A program made the position numbers and the translations under genes. DNA of 64,000 nucleotides from Arsenophonus nilaparvatae (GTDB taxonomy: Bacteria; Pseudomonadota; Gammaproteobacteria; Enterobacterales; Enterobacteriaceae): the NCBI RefSeq assembly GCF_000757905.1, contig NZ_JRLH01000001.1. One strand, given 5' to 3'. The notes below the pieces were generated by a model. That model did no database searches, was not told where the DNA came from, and saw only the letters and a program-made list of their open reading frames with translations. Shown here piece after piece: positions 39,401-49,279 of the stretch. The first letter of the stretch is position 1; the number at the start of each line of letters is the position of its first letter.

Positions 39401-39865
39401 ATTAATGATGGTTTATCTCTATGGATAGAACATTTAATTTTTTGTTTAACCGTTAGATCTGGTGAAAGTTACTATTGGGGAAGAGATAATAGTGAATGGT
39501 GTTTTGAGTCAGTGGACAAATATCAGGCGAAAGTATATTTACAACAGCTCATTAATGGTTATCAAGAGGGGATGAATTCGCCATTACCACTTTTTAATAA
39601 AAGTGGCTGGAATTGGTTAATGTCATGCTATAACAAAAAAAGTGAACAATTTGATTTTGAGTCTGAGGCTGTTTTGCAAAAAGCAAAAATGCAGCTTATC
39701 CACTCCTTACAAGGTACCTATAATCAGCCAGGTGAAATGGAAGATAGCTATATTGGTCGTGCTTTCAGTAAAATAGATAGTAATTTGCTTGAAACAATAC
39801 AAAAAAAGGCACGTACTTATTTATTGCCAATGGCAATCTATAGAAAAAATAAAAAGAGGATGTAA
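36473..39865 (+). CDS. recC: Exonuclease V subunit RecC
   Basis: The Chi-recognising subunit of RecBCD, which processes double-strand breaks. The match to E. coli RecC runs the whole length (1130 aa against 1122), with MLQIYHSNQLD at the start and blocks QYLVYRPQWL, LFTNPCRYYWGD, VMVADIDSYAPYIQAVF and GDRKRRDDDRYLFLEAL. It starts inside ppdC, so expression is tied to the pilin-like genes. Confidence 0.97.
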   Translation: MLQIYHSNQLDIHKELISSLIKNNPLTQPFEQEIILVQSPGMSQWLQIELAQSLGIAANISFPLPATFIWDMFTRVLSDIPSESAFTKKAMTWKLMTILPSLLQEPEFKPLRQYLNEDMGKRKLYQLSARIADLFDQYLVYRPQWLESWRKKQLIEGLSDNQQWQKRLWLALTEYTEKLNQSKWHRANLYQQFIQSLHANLPSHIRLPKRVFICGIAALPPVYLQALNALGQHIDIHLMFTNPCRYYWGDIQSYASLAKLERRKLKNYRNNHEIARFKGESSPDTLFNQQGEQFLTNPLLASWGKLGRDNLYFLSQLELSNKVAAFVDLPRDCLLHQVQRDILDLEDHAQLGLTEASYNNSLSKRQLSKQDKSLTFHSCHSPQREIEVLQDYLLGLFEDDPNLTPKDIIVMVADIDSYAPYIQAVFSHVSPERRLPFSISDRKARQVHPILQAFISLLDLPQSRFTTEQVLALLEVPALARRFSIYDDELLLLRRWINESGIRWGLDDENIAMLELPATGQNTWAFGLNRMLLGYVMDSHVGTWNKILPYDECTGLSAKLAGQLAAFIDSLASWRSKLNQERKLSEWLPLCQCLLDAFFETDEQIEAIFIFMLQQWQKTIETGIVAKYEEIVPLSLIRDELATCFDDEKISQRFLAGAINFCTLMPMRSIPFKVVCLLGMNDRIYPRSIPPLGFDLMAEQPQRGDRKRRDDDRYLFLEALNSASQLFYVSYIGHAIRDNQAHNSSVLVNELLDYISQSFCLEGDEHLNIDLSADRVKEHIVIKHTRVPFATENYLPNSIHQSYASEWLSAARKQGNPRPEFCTPLMPMIEHDNEILLEQLLSFYRHPIRAFFQQRLKVNFFIEEVQLPEDEPFIVNNLQRYKYNERLLKAMIYEESLEELLTTLRATGGLPAEYFGQIYWEKQIQDMQPLADKVKINCHEYFNKLFIEPFENICLAGQLRNIQQNGIIRYRPANLTINDGLSLWIEHLIFCLTVRSGESYYWGRDNSEWCFESVDKYQAKVYLQQLINGYQEGMNSPLPLFNKSGWNWLMSCYNKKSEQFDFESEAVLQKAKMQLIHSLQGTYNQPGEMEDSYIGRAFSKIDSNLLETIQKKARTYLLPMAIYRKNKKRM

Positions 39866-39869
39866 TAAG

Positions 39870-42764
39870 ATGCTTAAAGTAACAAGGGTTGTTATGAAAA
39901 ACATGATAGTCGTGCTCTTATTACTATTTGGTACGGTAAGTTTTGCTAAGCAGAATTGGCAAGTTTTGCCTGATAGGATAAACAAAAGTGAAAAAGATAC
40001 TCGAGGGTATCAGGCGATAAAACTTTCTAATAATATGATTGTATTGCTAATATCTGATCCGAAGGCCAGTAAATCATTAGCTGCGGTTACCTTACCAGTT
40101 GGCACAATGGAAAGTCCTGATCAACAACTTGGTTTGGCACATTACCTTGAACACATGGTATTGATGGGCTCTAAACGCTATCCTGAGTCAGGTGAAATAT
40201 CAGAATTTTTGCAAAAACATGGTGGCAATCATAATGCTAGTACGGCTTCTAATCTTACTGCTTACTATTTAGAAGTTGAAAATGGTGCTTTAAAAGCAGC
40301 CACAGATCGCTTGGCAAGTGCATTAGCCGAGCCATTACTTGATCCTAAAAATGCCGATCGAGAACGTAATGCAGTCAATGCAGAATTAACAATGGCACGT
40401 GCTCGCGATGAAATGCGATTATGGCAAGTGCGTTCTGAAACACTTAATCCGGCTCATCCTAATTCACGTTTTTCTGGTGGGAATTTAGAAACCTTAAGCG
40501 ATAAGCCTGGTAGCCATTTACAGACTGAGCTCAAGAATTTTTATTATCGCTATTACTCAGCTAATTTAATGAAAGGTATTTTGTATGGCAATGACTCATT
40601 GAGTCAATTAGCCAAAATCGCAGCTGAAACTTTTGGTCGTATTCCAAATCGAAAGGCTATTGTTCCTGAAATAACGGTACCCGCTATAACCGATAAAGAA
40701 AAAGGAATAATAATTCATTATGTGCCAGCACAACCTAAAAAAGTTCTGCAACTTGAATTTAGTATTGCAAATAATTTATCAGAATTTCGCAGTAAGTCAG
40801 ATGAATATATTGGCTATTTGATAGGAAATCGAAGTCAAAATACCCTTGCTGATTGGTTACTAAAGAATGGTCTTGCTGAAGAGATTAATGTTGACGTTGT
40901 ACCAGATGTTGATCGTAATAATGGCATTTTTTCAATAAACGTTTTATTAACGGATAAGGGATTGGGAAATAGAGATAAGATTATTGCGGCAATATTTTCC
41001 TATATTGATTTATTAAAAGAACAAGGTATTAAGAGTGGCTATTTTAACGAGATCGCTAATGTTCTGAAGCTTTCATTTCAACATAATTCTATTGTTCGTG
41101 ATATGAATTATATTCAGCAACTATCTAATCAAATGTTGAATATCCCAATTGCACATGTGCTTGATGCTAATTACATTGCTGATCGCTTTGATCCAAAAGC
41201 AATAAGCAGCCGTTTAGCAGAATTAACTCCCTATAATGCCAGAATTTGGTTTATCGCACCGAATGAACCACATAATAAAGAAGCCTATTTTCTCAATGCT
41301 CCTTATCAAGTTGATAAAATTAACAGCCAACAATATCAACGATGGTCTGAATTAAAAAAAGCAATGCATTTTTCGTTACCTGAATTGAACCCTTATATTG
41401 CTGATGATTTTTCTTTAATTAAAAGTTCTCGTCATTATCAGCATCCAGAATTGGTATATGAGCAAGGAAATGTGCGGGTAGTCTATATGCCAAGTCAATA
41501 TTTTGCTGATGAACCTAAAGGTGGGATTGCGATAGATTTACGTAATGAGCAGAGCAGTAAAACGGCAAAAGCTCAAGTTAGTGCAGCGTTATTAGAATAC
41601 CTAGCCTCTTTAAAATTGTCTCAATTAAGTTACCAAGCTTCCGTCGCCGGAATGGAACTGGTGGTATCTTCAAATTTAGGCCTGCAATTGAAAACCAGTG
41701 GTTATACTCAACATCTAGCGGAATTGACGACAAAAATGGTTAAGGAATTTCTTACCTTCACAATTTCTGCTGACGAAGTTACACAAGCAAAATCATGGTA
41801 TAGGGAACAGCTTGAAGTTAGCAATAATCTTAAAGCCTTTGAGTTGGCAATACAGCCGAAACAACGTTTAGAAAAAGTACCTTATTTTGAGCAAGAACAG
41901 CGCTTGAAGGCCCTGGAAACGATCACAGCAAATGACATCCTAAACTACCGTCAAGAGACTATTGACAATGCTGCTTTACAAGCGATTGTATTCGGCAATC
42001 TAACACAAAAGCAAGGCATTGATATTATTAAGTCTATTGCTCATTTATTGAATAATAAAGGCAAGAATTGGTGGAGAGGGGATATTATTGTTGTTGATAA
42101 ACAGCATAAAGTAAATTTCCAACATCAGGCAAATAGTACAGATAATGCGTTAGCAGAAATATTTATTCCGACAGGATATGATCGTTATAGTGGATTTGTC
42201 TTATCAAATATTTTGGCCAATATTTTACATCCTTGGTTTTTTGAGCAACTTAGGACGCAAGAACAATTAGGCTATGCTGTTTTTGCCTTTACTACTAGCC
42301 TTGGTGAGCAATGGGGATTAGGTTTTTTATTGCAAAGTAATAATAAAACCCCTGCGTATTTGAATACACGCTATCAAAACTTTTATCAATTAGCCTTTAA
42401 AAAATTAAATGCAATGCCAAAAAAAGAATTTGAGCAATACAAAAAGGCACTATTGACGGAAATGGAACAGCCTCCGCAAACTTTTTATGAGGAGATAGAT
42501 CGTTTTTTACCAGATTTTGCGAGGAATGATTTTGCTTTTGATAGCAGAAAAAAATTAATCAAAGTATTGAAAACGGTTACACAGCAAGATCTATTAACTT
42601 TTTATAACAATGCCGTTTTGCAACAAACAGGTTTAGCTTTTGTTTCACAAATTATTGCAAAAGAGGTTAATAAAGAAGGCTATGCTCAATTGAAAGATTG
42701 GATAACTTATCCGACTGCATCTGAATTACAAAAGATTTTGCCAATTGAGGTAGATGCGAAGTGA
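39870..42764 (+). CDS. ptrA: Protease III (pitrilysin)
   Basis: A periplasmic zinc metallopeptidase of the M16 family that degrades small peptides. The inverted zinc motif is HYLEH (H91, E94, H95). The N-terminus has a signal peptide ending in VSFA. The ATG at 39870, four bases after the recC stop and behind AGAGGA, gives 964 residues (E. coli 962); the longer frame runs back into recC. Sits between recC and recB as in E. coli. Confidence 0.95.
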   Translation: MLKVTRVVMKNMIVVLLLLFGTVSFAKQNWQVLPDRINKSEKDTRGYQAIKLSNNMIVLLISDPKASKSLAAVTLPVGTMESPDQQLGLAHYLEHMVLMGSKRYPESGEISEFLQKHGGNHNASTASNLTAYYLEVENGALKAATDRLASALAEPLLDPKNADRERNAVNAELTMARARDEMRLWQVRSETLNPAHPNSRFSGGNLETLSDKPGSHLQTELKNFYYRYYSANLMKGILYGNDSLSQLAKIAAETFGRIPNRKAIVPEITVPAITDKEKGIIIHYVPAQPKKVLQLEFSIANNLSEFRSKSDEYIGYLIGNRSQNTLADWLLKNGLAEEINVDVVPDVDRNNGIFSINVLLTDKGLGNRDKIIAAIFSYIDLLKEQGIKSGYFNEIANVLKLSFQHNSIVRDMNYIQQLSNQMLNIPIAHVLDANYIADRFDPKAISSRLAELTPYNARIWFIAPNEPHNKEAYFLNAPYQVDKINSQQYQRWSELKKAMHFSLPELNPYIADDFSLIKSSRHYQHPELVYEQGNVRVVYMPSQYFADEPKGGIAIDLRNEQSSKTAKAQVSAALLEYLASLKLSQLSYQASVAGMELVVSSNLGLQLKTSGYTQHLAELTTKMVKEFLTFTISADEVTQAKSWYREQLEVSNNLKAFELAIQPKQRLEKVPYFEQEQRLKALETITANDILNYRQETIDNAALQAIVFGNLTQKQGIDIIKSIAHLLNNKGKNWWRGDIIVVDKQHKVNFQHQANSTDNALAEIFIPTGYDRYSGFVLSNILANILHPWFFEQLRTQEQLGYAVFAFTTSLGEQWGLGFLLQSNNKTPAYLNTRYQNFYQLAFKKLNAMPKKEFEQYKKALLTEMEQPPQTFYEEIDRFLPDFARNDFAFDSRKKLIKVLKTVTQQDLLTFYNNAVLQQTGLAFVSQIIAKEVNKEGYAQLKDWITYPTASELQKILPIEVDAK

Positions 42765-45700
42765 GTAATCGGAGAATACAGGCTTATCAACTGGATCCTT
42801 ATTGTTTGCCTCTCTATGGCCAGCGATTGATAGAAGCTTCAGCAGGAACAGGAAAAACCTATACGATAGCTTTACTCTATTTGCGATTGTTATTAGGTGT
42901 TGGGCAAAAAAATGCATTTTCTCGCCCATTAAGTGTTGAAGAGATTTTAGTCGTCACTTTTACTGAAGCGGCAACCGATGAGCTACGATCACGTATTCGC
43001 CACAATATTCATCAAATGAGAATGGCCTGTATTAGAGATGGTATTGGTTTTGATGAAAATTCAATATTCCGAATCTTACTATCTTCTATTGCAGATAAAG
43101 AGGTGGCTGCTCAATGGTTACTTGCTGCTGAACGTCAAATGGATGAAGCGGCAATTTATACTATCCATGGATTCTGTCAACGCATGTTGGTGCATAATGC
43201 TTTTGAGTCAGGTATGCTATTTGAGCAATCAATAATAAAAGATGAACATACCATACAAAAACGGGCTTGTGCTGATTTTTGGCGCTGCAACTGCTATCCA
43301 CTTAATTATTTTATATCAAAAGTTATTGTTGATGTATGGAGTGACCCAGAGGCACTTTTAGCCGAAATAAAGCCTTATTTACAAGGTGATATTCCGAATC
43401 TTGTTAACCAATCGATTGAAGCGCAATCAATAAAACAGCGTCATCAGACCCTAATTGACAGGATAAAAAAAGTAAAAGCGTTGTGGCTTTTAAATTCAGC
43501 AAGTTTCATTGATTTAATTACTGATTCCGCTATTAATAAACGTAGTTATAGTCGCCGTAATTTACCGGGTTGGATAGCCGCGGTCACTGGTTGGGCTCAA
43601 TCAGCAACAGTCGATTATAAAACCCCTAAAGAACTAGCTCGTTTTTGCCAATCTGAACTGATAGATAAAACACCGACAGGTCAAGTACCTGAACATGAGG
43701 TTTTTCGTGCTATTGATAATTTGATGCAACAATCACTTACATTACGCGATATCATTATTTCAAAAGCGATTATTGATGTTCGTCAAACAATTGTTAAAGA
43801 GAAAAGACGACGTGGAGAGATTGGATTTGATGATTTATTAAGTCATTTAGATCAGGCACTACATGCAGAAGGTGGTGAGCGATTATCTAACACGATCCGT
43901 AATCGTTACCCGGTTGTTATGGTTGATGAGTTTCAAGATACTGATCCGCAACAATATCGCATTTTTCAACGTATTTATCAGGGGCATAATCATTGTGGTT
44001 TGTTATTTATTGGCGATCCTAAACAAGCTATTTATGCTTTCCGTGGGGCGGATATTTTTACTTATCTTAAAGCTAAAGATCAGATTGAATCACACTATAC
44101 TCTTGATACTAATTGGCGCTCTTCACCAAGTATGGTAGCAGCTATTAATCAATTATTCAGTCGGGCAACAAAACCGTTTTTATTTGAGCAAATACCTTTT
44201 AACACAGTTGATTCAGCCTCTTCAAATCAGCATTTAGCATTTATTCATAAAACAGCAAAATTATCAGCTTTAAATTTTTGTTATTTAGATAAAGAAGCGG
44301 TTTCAACCTTGGACTATCAACAAACGATGGCCTATCAGTGTGCTAGTCAGATTTGTGATTGGCTTAAAGGGGGTGAGAATGGAACAACCTGGCTGTATCG
44401 AAATGATGTAAAACAGCCGGTAACAGCTGCGGATATTATGGTGTTAGTCAGAAGTCGTCGCGAAGCAGTAATGATACGAGAAGCATTAAGTAAATTTAAT
44501 ATTTCGTCAGTTTTTCTTTCTAATCAAGAAAGCGTTTTTGCTACTGATGAAGCGCGCGATCTATTATGGTTATTACAAGCCGTGCTCTCACCTGAAAAGG
44601 AGCGTACGCTGCGTTGTGCATTAGCTACTCGTTTAGTTGGGCTAAGTGCACAAGATATTGAGCAATTAAATCAAGATGAAAATCAGTGGGAGATACGGGT
44701 TGAAGAGTTTGCCAATTATTTATTGATTTGGCAGCGACATGGTATTTTGCCTGCATTACGAGCTATTATGGTTAACCATCGGATTGCTGAAAACCTACTG
44801 ATGGATAATATAGATGGTGAAAGGCGCTTGATGGATGTGATGCATCTAAGTGAATTGTTGCAAGAAGCGGAATTACAGCTTGAAAGTGAGCATGCTCTAG
44901 TTCGCTGGTTAGCTCAGCAGATCGATCACCCCGATCCGTTAGTAGAAAATCAGCAAATACGTCTAGAGAGTGATAGTCACTTGGTGAGTATTAGTACGAT
45001 CCATAAATCTAAAGGTTTAGAATTCCCGATTGTTTGGTTACCTTTTGCCTGTCAATTCTCGCAGCAAAAATTGGCAACGTTTCATGATCGTGATAATTTT
45101 CAAACTTGTCTTGATCTGACCCAACAAAAAGAGAGCATCAGGCTGGCTAATGAAGAGCGTTTAGCCGAAAATTTGCGGCTGTTATATGTTGCACTAACGC
45201 GCTCAAAATATCATTGTAGTGTTGGTATTGCACCTTTAATAAAAGGTCGTCCTAGTGGGGAAAGTGGTAATACGGATTTGCATCAAAGCGCATTAGGTTA
45301 TTTATTGCAAAATGGACAGCCAGGTAATGCGACTTTATTGCGTGATGCTCTAGGTGCATTAGCGAGTGAAAATATTAGCATCACACCTGTTAGTGATATT
45401 AACTTATCGCCTTGGTACCCGAAAGAAAATACACCCGTGAAGTTATTGGCTCGAAATTTTACAGGACAGATCCAAAATACCTGGCGGGTTACGAGTTATT
45501 CAGGATTAACCTATCATGATATGTATTCTGATAAATTTACTGCTAGTGATATAAGTATTGAGATTGCTATACAAGATCTGGCACCTAAAATGGACGTTGA
45601 TGCACAAGGTGACAGCTCATTGGTTCAAGGTGAAATAGCAGAGTGGAGTGTTCATACCTTTCCTAAGGGGGCCACAGCAGGAACTTTTTTGCATTCCCTG

Positions 45701-46369
45701 TTGGAATTACTGCCATTTAATCAACATCCACAAGAGTCTTGGTTAGCTGAAAAATTAGAGCAAGCCGGTTTTTCCGCTGATTGGGCACCGGTGCTTAAAA
45801 TGTGGCTAATAAATATTTTTGACACCCCTTTACTTAGTGATAGCCTCAGCTTGTCAACGATCACGCCAGAGAATCAATTAAATGAAATGCAATTTCATTT
45901 ACCGATAGAAAAATTGTTATTGCCATCTGCATTAGATAGGCTAACTCATCAATATGATGTTTTATCTCAACGTTGTCCACCGCTTAGTTTTGAGCCAGTA
46001 ACGGGCGTTTTAAAAGGTTATATTGATTTAGTTTTTTGCTGGCAAGACAAATTTTATCTGCTTGATTATAAATCAAATTGGTTAGGGGAAAATGGTCTGG
46101 CATATAGTCAGGAGGCCATACAGAATGCCATGATTGATCATAGATATGATTTACAGTATCAGCTTTATACATTAGCTATGCATCGTTATTTACGGAATCG
46201 TTTACCTAATTATGATTATCAAAAACATTTTGGTGGAGTTATCTACCTTTTTTTGCGTGGATTTAATGCGAAAAACCCTGGTTATGGTATTTATCACACT
46301 ATTCCTCCTGATGCGTTTATTAATAGCCTGGATGAGTTATTTAATGCAACTAATCGAGGGGAGCAATGA
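42761..46369 (+). CDS. recB: Exonuclease V subunit RecB
   Basis: The 3'-5' helicase and nuclease of RecBCD. Walker A EASAGTGKTYT (26-34), VDEFQDTDPQQY and TIHKSKGLEFPIVWLPF are UvrD-type helicase motifs; LLDYKSNWLG near the C-terminus holds the nuclease Asp and Lys. 1202 aa against 1180. It starts with GTG overlapping the ptrA stop (GTGA) and ends overlapping recD (ATGA), so ptrA-recB-recD are coupled. Confidence 0.97.
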   Translation: MSNRRIQAYQLDPYCLPLYGQRLIEASAGTGKTYTIALLYLRLLLGVGQKNAFSRPLSVEEILVVTFTEAATDELRSRIRHNIHQMRMACIRDGIGFDENSIFRILLSSIADKEVAAQWLLAAERQMDEAAIYTIHGFCQRMLVHNAFESGMLFEQSIIKDEHTIQKRACADFWRCNCYPLNYFISKVIVDVWSDPEALLAEIKPYLQGDIPNLVNQSIEAQSIKQRHQTLIDRIKKVKALWLLNSASFIDLITDSAINKRSYSRRNLPGWIAAVTGWAQSATVDYKTPKELARFCQSELIDKTPTGQVPEHEVFRAIDNLMQQSLTLRDIIISKAIIDVRQTIVKEKRRRGEIGFDDLLSHLDQALHAEGGERLSNTIRNRYPVVMVDEFQDTDPQQYRIFQRIYQGHNHCGLLFIGDPKQAIYAFRGADIFTYLKAKDQIESHYTLDTNWRSSPSMVAAINQLFSRATKPFLFEQIPFNTVDSASSNQHLAFIHKTAKLSALNFCYLDKEAVSTLDYQQTMAYQCASQICDWLKGGENGTTWLYRNDVKQPVTAADIMVLVRSRREAVMIREALSKFNISSVFLSNQESVFATDEARDLLWLLQAVLSPEKERTLRCALATRLVGLSAQDIEQLNQDENQWEIRVEEFANYLLIWQRHGILPALRAIMVNHRIAENLLMDNIDGERRLMDVMHLSELLQEAELQLESEHALVRWLAQQIDHPDPLVENQQIRLESDSHLVSISTIHKSKGLEFPIVWLPFACQFSQQKLATFHDRDNFQTCLDLTQQKESIRLANEERLAENLRLLYVALTRSKYHCSVGIAPLIKGRPSGESGNTDLHQSALGYLLQNGQPGNATLLRDALGALASENISITPVSDINLSPWYPKENTPVKLLARNFTGQIQNTWRVTSYSGLTYHDMYSDKFTASDISIEIAIQDLAPKMDVDAQGDSSLVQGEIAEWSVHTFPKGATAGTFLHSLLELLPFNQHPQESWLAEKLEQAGFSADWAPVLKMWLINIFDTPLLSDSLSLSTITPENQLNEMQFHLPIEKLLLPSALDRLTHQYDVLSQRCPPLSFEPVTGVLKGYIDLVFCWQDKFYLLDYKSNWLGENGLAYSQEAIQNAMIDHRYDLQYQLYTLAMHRYLRNRLPNYDYQKHFGGVIYLFLRGFNAKNPGYGIYHTIPPDAFINSLDELFNATNRGEQ

Positions 46370-48207
46370 TGATAACTTTACTAAAGCGAGCTGCTGAGCT
46401 TAATTTGTTTAGTTGTTTAGACATACAACTTGCTATTCGGTTAGCTGATGATGAAAACCCATTATTGTTATTGATATTTGCAATATTAAGTGCTGAAACT
46501 CGAGCAGGTCATGTTTGTTTATTTATTGATAAGCTCGAACCCGCTTATTTATTTGAAGGTAGACAGACGGAAATGGCTTTTATGCTCTGGGAAATGGCAG
46601 GAGCACCTGATAGTAACAGGATTTATACTGAGCTTAAACAATGTAATGCAGTTTGTGAGGCACCGCAATCAGCAGCAAAACCATTAGTCTTATCGGATAA
46701 CAAACTTTATTTTCAGCGGATGTGGGCTGATGAAGGACTAGTGGCTGATTTTTTTTCTCGCCATTTGTTAGAAACCGTTGATGAACAGCGATTAGCGACT
46801 ATTTTAACTGGTTTTTTTGCGTCCTCGAAAACTCAAGATTGGCAAAAAATAGCTGTTGCTGTTGCAGTAACCAGTCGGATCGCAGTTATTTCTGGTGGGC
46901 CGGGTACAGGAAAAACCACGACAGTGGCACGTTTATTAGCTACTTTAGTCCAATTAAGTGATGAAAAGTTAATCATTCAGCTAGCGGCGCCGACAGGAAA
47001 AGCGGCTGCTCGATTAACGGAATCATTAAATAATGCATTATTAAAACTGAATTTATCTGCTGATGAGTATGCGGTTATGCCAGAACAAGCGCAGACTGTG
47101 CATCGATTATTAGGCGCTCAACCCAATAGCCAATTATTACGTTATCACAAAGACAATCCACTTTTGCTAGACGTTTTAATTATTGATGAGGCATCGATGG
47201 TTGATCTGCCTATGATGGCTAGATTAATTGAAGCTCTACCAGATCATGCCCGTGTCATTTTGCTAGGTGATAAAGATCAATTAGCTTCTGTTGAAGCGGG
47301 CGCTGTCCTAGGCGATCTTTGTCGTTTTTCAGAATCGGGATACAGTCGTGAAAGAGCGGCACAACTGACTAAAATCACAGCTTGTAATTTATCTGATTTT
47401 ATATCGAATGATGGGCCAGAGGTTAAAGACAGGATTTGTTTATTACGAAAAAGTTATCGTTTTGATGCGCAATCAGGAATTGGTCGACTAGCTACTACAA
47501 TTAACAAAGGTAATATTAAACAGGTTGAGCAACTATTAGCGCAGCAAAATGCGGATATTGCTTTTCATTCAATTGCTTCATCTGAGAAATATGGCAAATT
47601 ACTTTTTGATGCGGCTGAATGTTACCGTTGCTATCTGGATATGATAAAAACGGGTCGAGATCCCGAAGAAATCCTGACTACTTTTAATCGTTATCGTTTA
47701 TTAGCTGCTTTGAGGGAAGGACCGTACGGGGTTACAGGGTTAAATGATAAATTAGAACAGCTTTTACATCGTCAAGGAAGTATTCGACGGCCTACCTATA
47801 GCTGGAATAAAAATTATGAAGGTCGCCCAATAATGATCACCAAAAATGATCGTCCTCTTGGCTTATTTAATGGTGATATTGGTGTTATGTTACGGGATGG
47901 TCAACAAGATTTAAAAGCCTATTTTCAGTTGCCTAATGGGGTGATAAAAAAAATACAACCCAGTCGTTTACCTCAGCATGAAACTGTGTTTGTTATGACA
48001 GTACATAAATCTCAAGGATCAGAATTTGAACATGCCGCATTAGTTTTACCGCCAATTTTTACTCCTATTATTAGTAAAGAGCTTATTTATACTGCAATTA
48101 CTAGAGCAAAAATTCAGTTGACGATTTATGCTGAGCGTCATGTTTTTGCTAAAGCGTTAATGACCTCAACGGAACGGCATAGTGGTTTGACTGAGCGCTT
48201 ACTTTAA
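46366..48207 (+). CDS. recD: Exonuclease V subunit RecD
   Basis: The 5'-3' helicase of RecBCD. Walker A SGGPGTGKTTT, LIIDEASMVDLPMM (Walker B), LLGDKDQLASVEAGAVLGD and MTVHKSQGSEFEH motifs are all present. 613 aa against 608. In E. coli argA follows on the other side; here a separate unrecognised gene intervenes. Confidence 0.97.
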   Translation: MMITLLKRAAELNLFSCLDIQLAIRLADDENPLLLLIFAILSAETRAGHVCLFIDKLEPAYLFEGRQTEMAFMLWEMAGAPDSNRIYTELKQCNAVCEAPQSAAKPLVLSDNKLYFQRMWADEGLVADFFSRHLLETVDEQRLATILTGFFASSKTQDWQKIAVAVAVTSRIAVISGGPGTGKTTTVARLLATLVQLSDEKLIIQLAAPTGKAAARLTESLNNALLKLNLSADEYAVMPEQAQTVHRLLGAQPNSQLLRYHKDNPLLLDVLIIDEASMVDLPMMARLIEALPDHARVILLGDKDQLASVEAGAVLGDLCRFSESGYSRERAAQLTKITACNLSDFISNDGPEVKDRICLLRKSYRFDAQSGIGRLATTINKGNIKQVEQLLAQQNADIAFHSIASSEKYGKLLFDAAECYRCYLDMIKTGRDPEEILTTFNRYRLLAALREGPYGVTGLNDKLEQLLHRQGSIRRPTYSWNKNYEGRPIMITKNDRPLGLFNGDIGVMLRDGQQDLKAYFQLPNGVIKKIQPSRLPQHETVFVMTVHKSQGSEFEHAALVLPPIFTPIISKELIYTAITRAKIQLTIYAERHVFAKALMTSTERHSGLTERLL

Positions 48208-48476
48208 TGAAAGTAGAACCCATTTTATTCGTTATTTTGTTTGATATTATTAATAGCGATAAAAGTAAAAAATAATAAATATTTAATTGTAGCGAACTGA
48301 ATTGAAGTATTGCGATATATAACTTTAGTTTTTGCTTTAATTAATTAGTAACTTATTGCTATCAATTATTTTAATTCTGCTATTGATTGTTTTTTAGAAG
48401 TATAAATGATTGATATTTGAGATGCTGCAAAATATCTTTGCGATTTATTCTTATTCAATGGGAGGATACAAATAAA

Positions 48477-49106
48477 ATGTTAAATTCAACATCTCAGATT
48501 GGGAATTATTCATCTCAAATAGTTAATCAACAGGTTGCTTCTGCGCAAATGGATACGACTACGAATACAGAGAATAAACTTAGCTCTCAATTAAAAACAG
48601 TAGGAAATTCTAGTATCGATCTACTTGCGGTAAAAGAAAAGGAAAATGATTTATTTGAGGTAATTAAAAGTAATGAAGATCTTCTAATTATTGCCAATAC
48701 ATCTCAATCTACTGAGCAAGCTGATAGGTTTTATCGCGCTGGATTAGCTGTCGGGATTGTTAATGATTTTTCAACCACTGATATAGAGGTACAAATAGAC
48801 CACGCAAAAATTAAGACTAATAACATTTGTGGAGCTTTTCCTGTAGAAAATTCTTCTATAGAAAATCAAAGTGATGACCAAAAAGCGGCAATTAAATATA
48901 GAGGGATAGGTTTTGTGAAGAGTCTTCTATCAGTTGCTCCTAGTACTCCTTTGGACTCGACAGTCTATGCTCAGGCATTAAATATTGGTAGTGTGGCTAA
49001 AAATGGGGGAGCGACCGACAGTACAATGGTTAAGCATTTTTCAACTATGTGGAATGTGCGTGATGGTTTATATCAAAAGCAGCCGCACCACTTGCAGCAG
49101 CAATAA
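48477..49106 (+). CDS. Unrecognised protein, Ser/Thr/Asn/Gln-rich N-terminus
   Basis: I do not recognise this 209-residue protein. The ATG at 48477 has GGAGGA ten bases upstream, stronger than most sites nearby; an earlier frame start at 48417 has none. The first 45 residues are rich in Ser, Thr, Asn and Gln and poor in hydrophobics, like many type III secretion signals, but there is no other evidence for secretion and no Sec signal peptide or membrane segment. The middle alternates acidic and hydrophobic stretches. It is inserted between recD and argA, adjacent in E. coli, and has its own strong terminator, so it looks like a single-gene accessory unit. It could equally be lineage-specific and cytoplasmic. 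Confidence 0.7.
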   Translation: MLNSTSQIGNYSSQIVNQQVASAQMDTTTNTENKLSSQLKTVGNSSIDLLAVKEKENDLFEVIKSNEDLLIIANTSQSTEQADRFYRAGLAVGIVNDFSTTDIEVQIDHAKIKTNNICGAFPVENSSIENQSDDQKAAIKYRGIGFVKSLLSVAPSTPLDSTVYAQALNIGSVAKNGGATDSTMVKHFSTMWNVRDGLYQKQPHHLQQQ

Positions 49107-49136
49107 AAAATAATTAATTAACCGTTATTTTATTTT

Positions 49137-49186
49137 CGGCTCTTCTCTTCGTTAAATAGAGAGGAGCCGATATTTTTTGTTTTTTG
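49137..49186 (+). terminator. Strong intrinsic terminator after the orphan gene
   Basis: An 11-bp stem CGGCTCTTCTC with GAGAGGAGCCG (one G.T pair), 11-base loop, followed by T-rich TATTTTTTGTTTTTT. It is the strongest hairpin between recD and argA, 30 bases past the orphan stop. Confidence 0.88.
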
Positions 49187-49279
49187 CTTAAGAGTAATAG
49201 AAAACGTTATTTATTTAAATAGTGCATTTTTTATTGTAATTGGGTTTATTAATTAAATTTTTAATTAATTTTATGGTAT

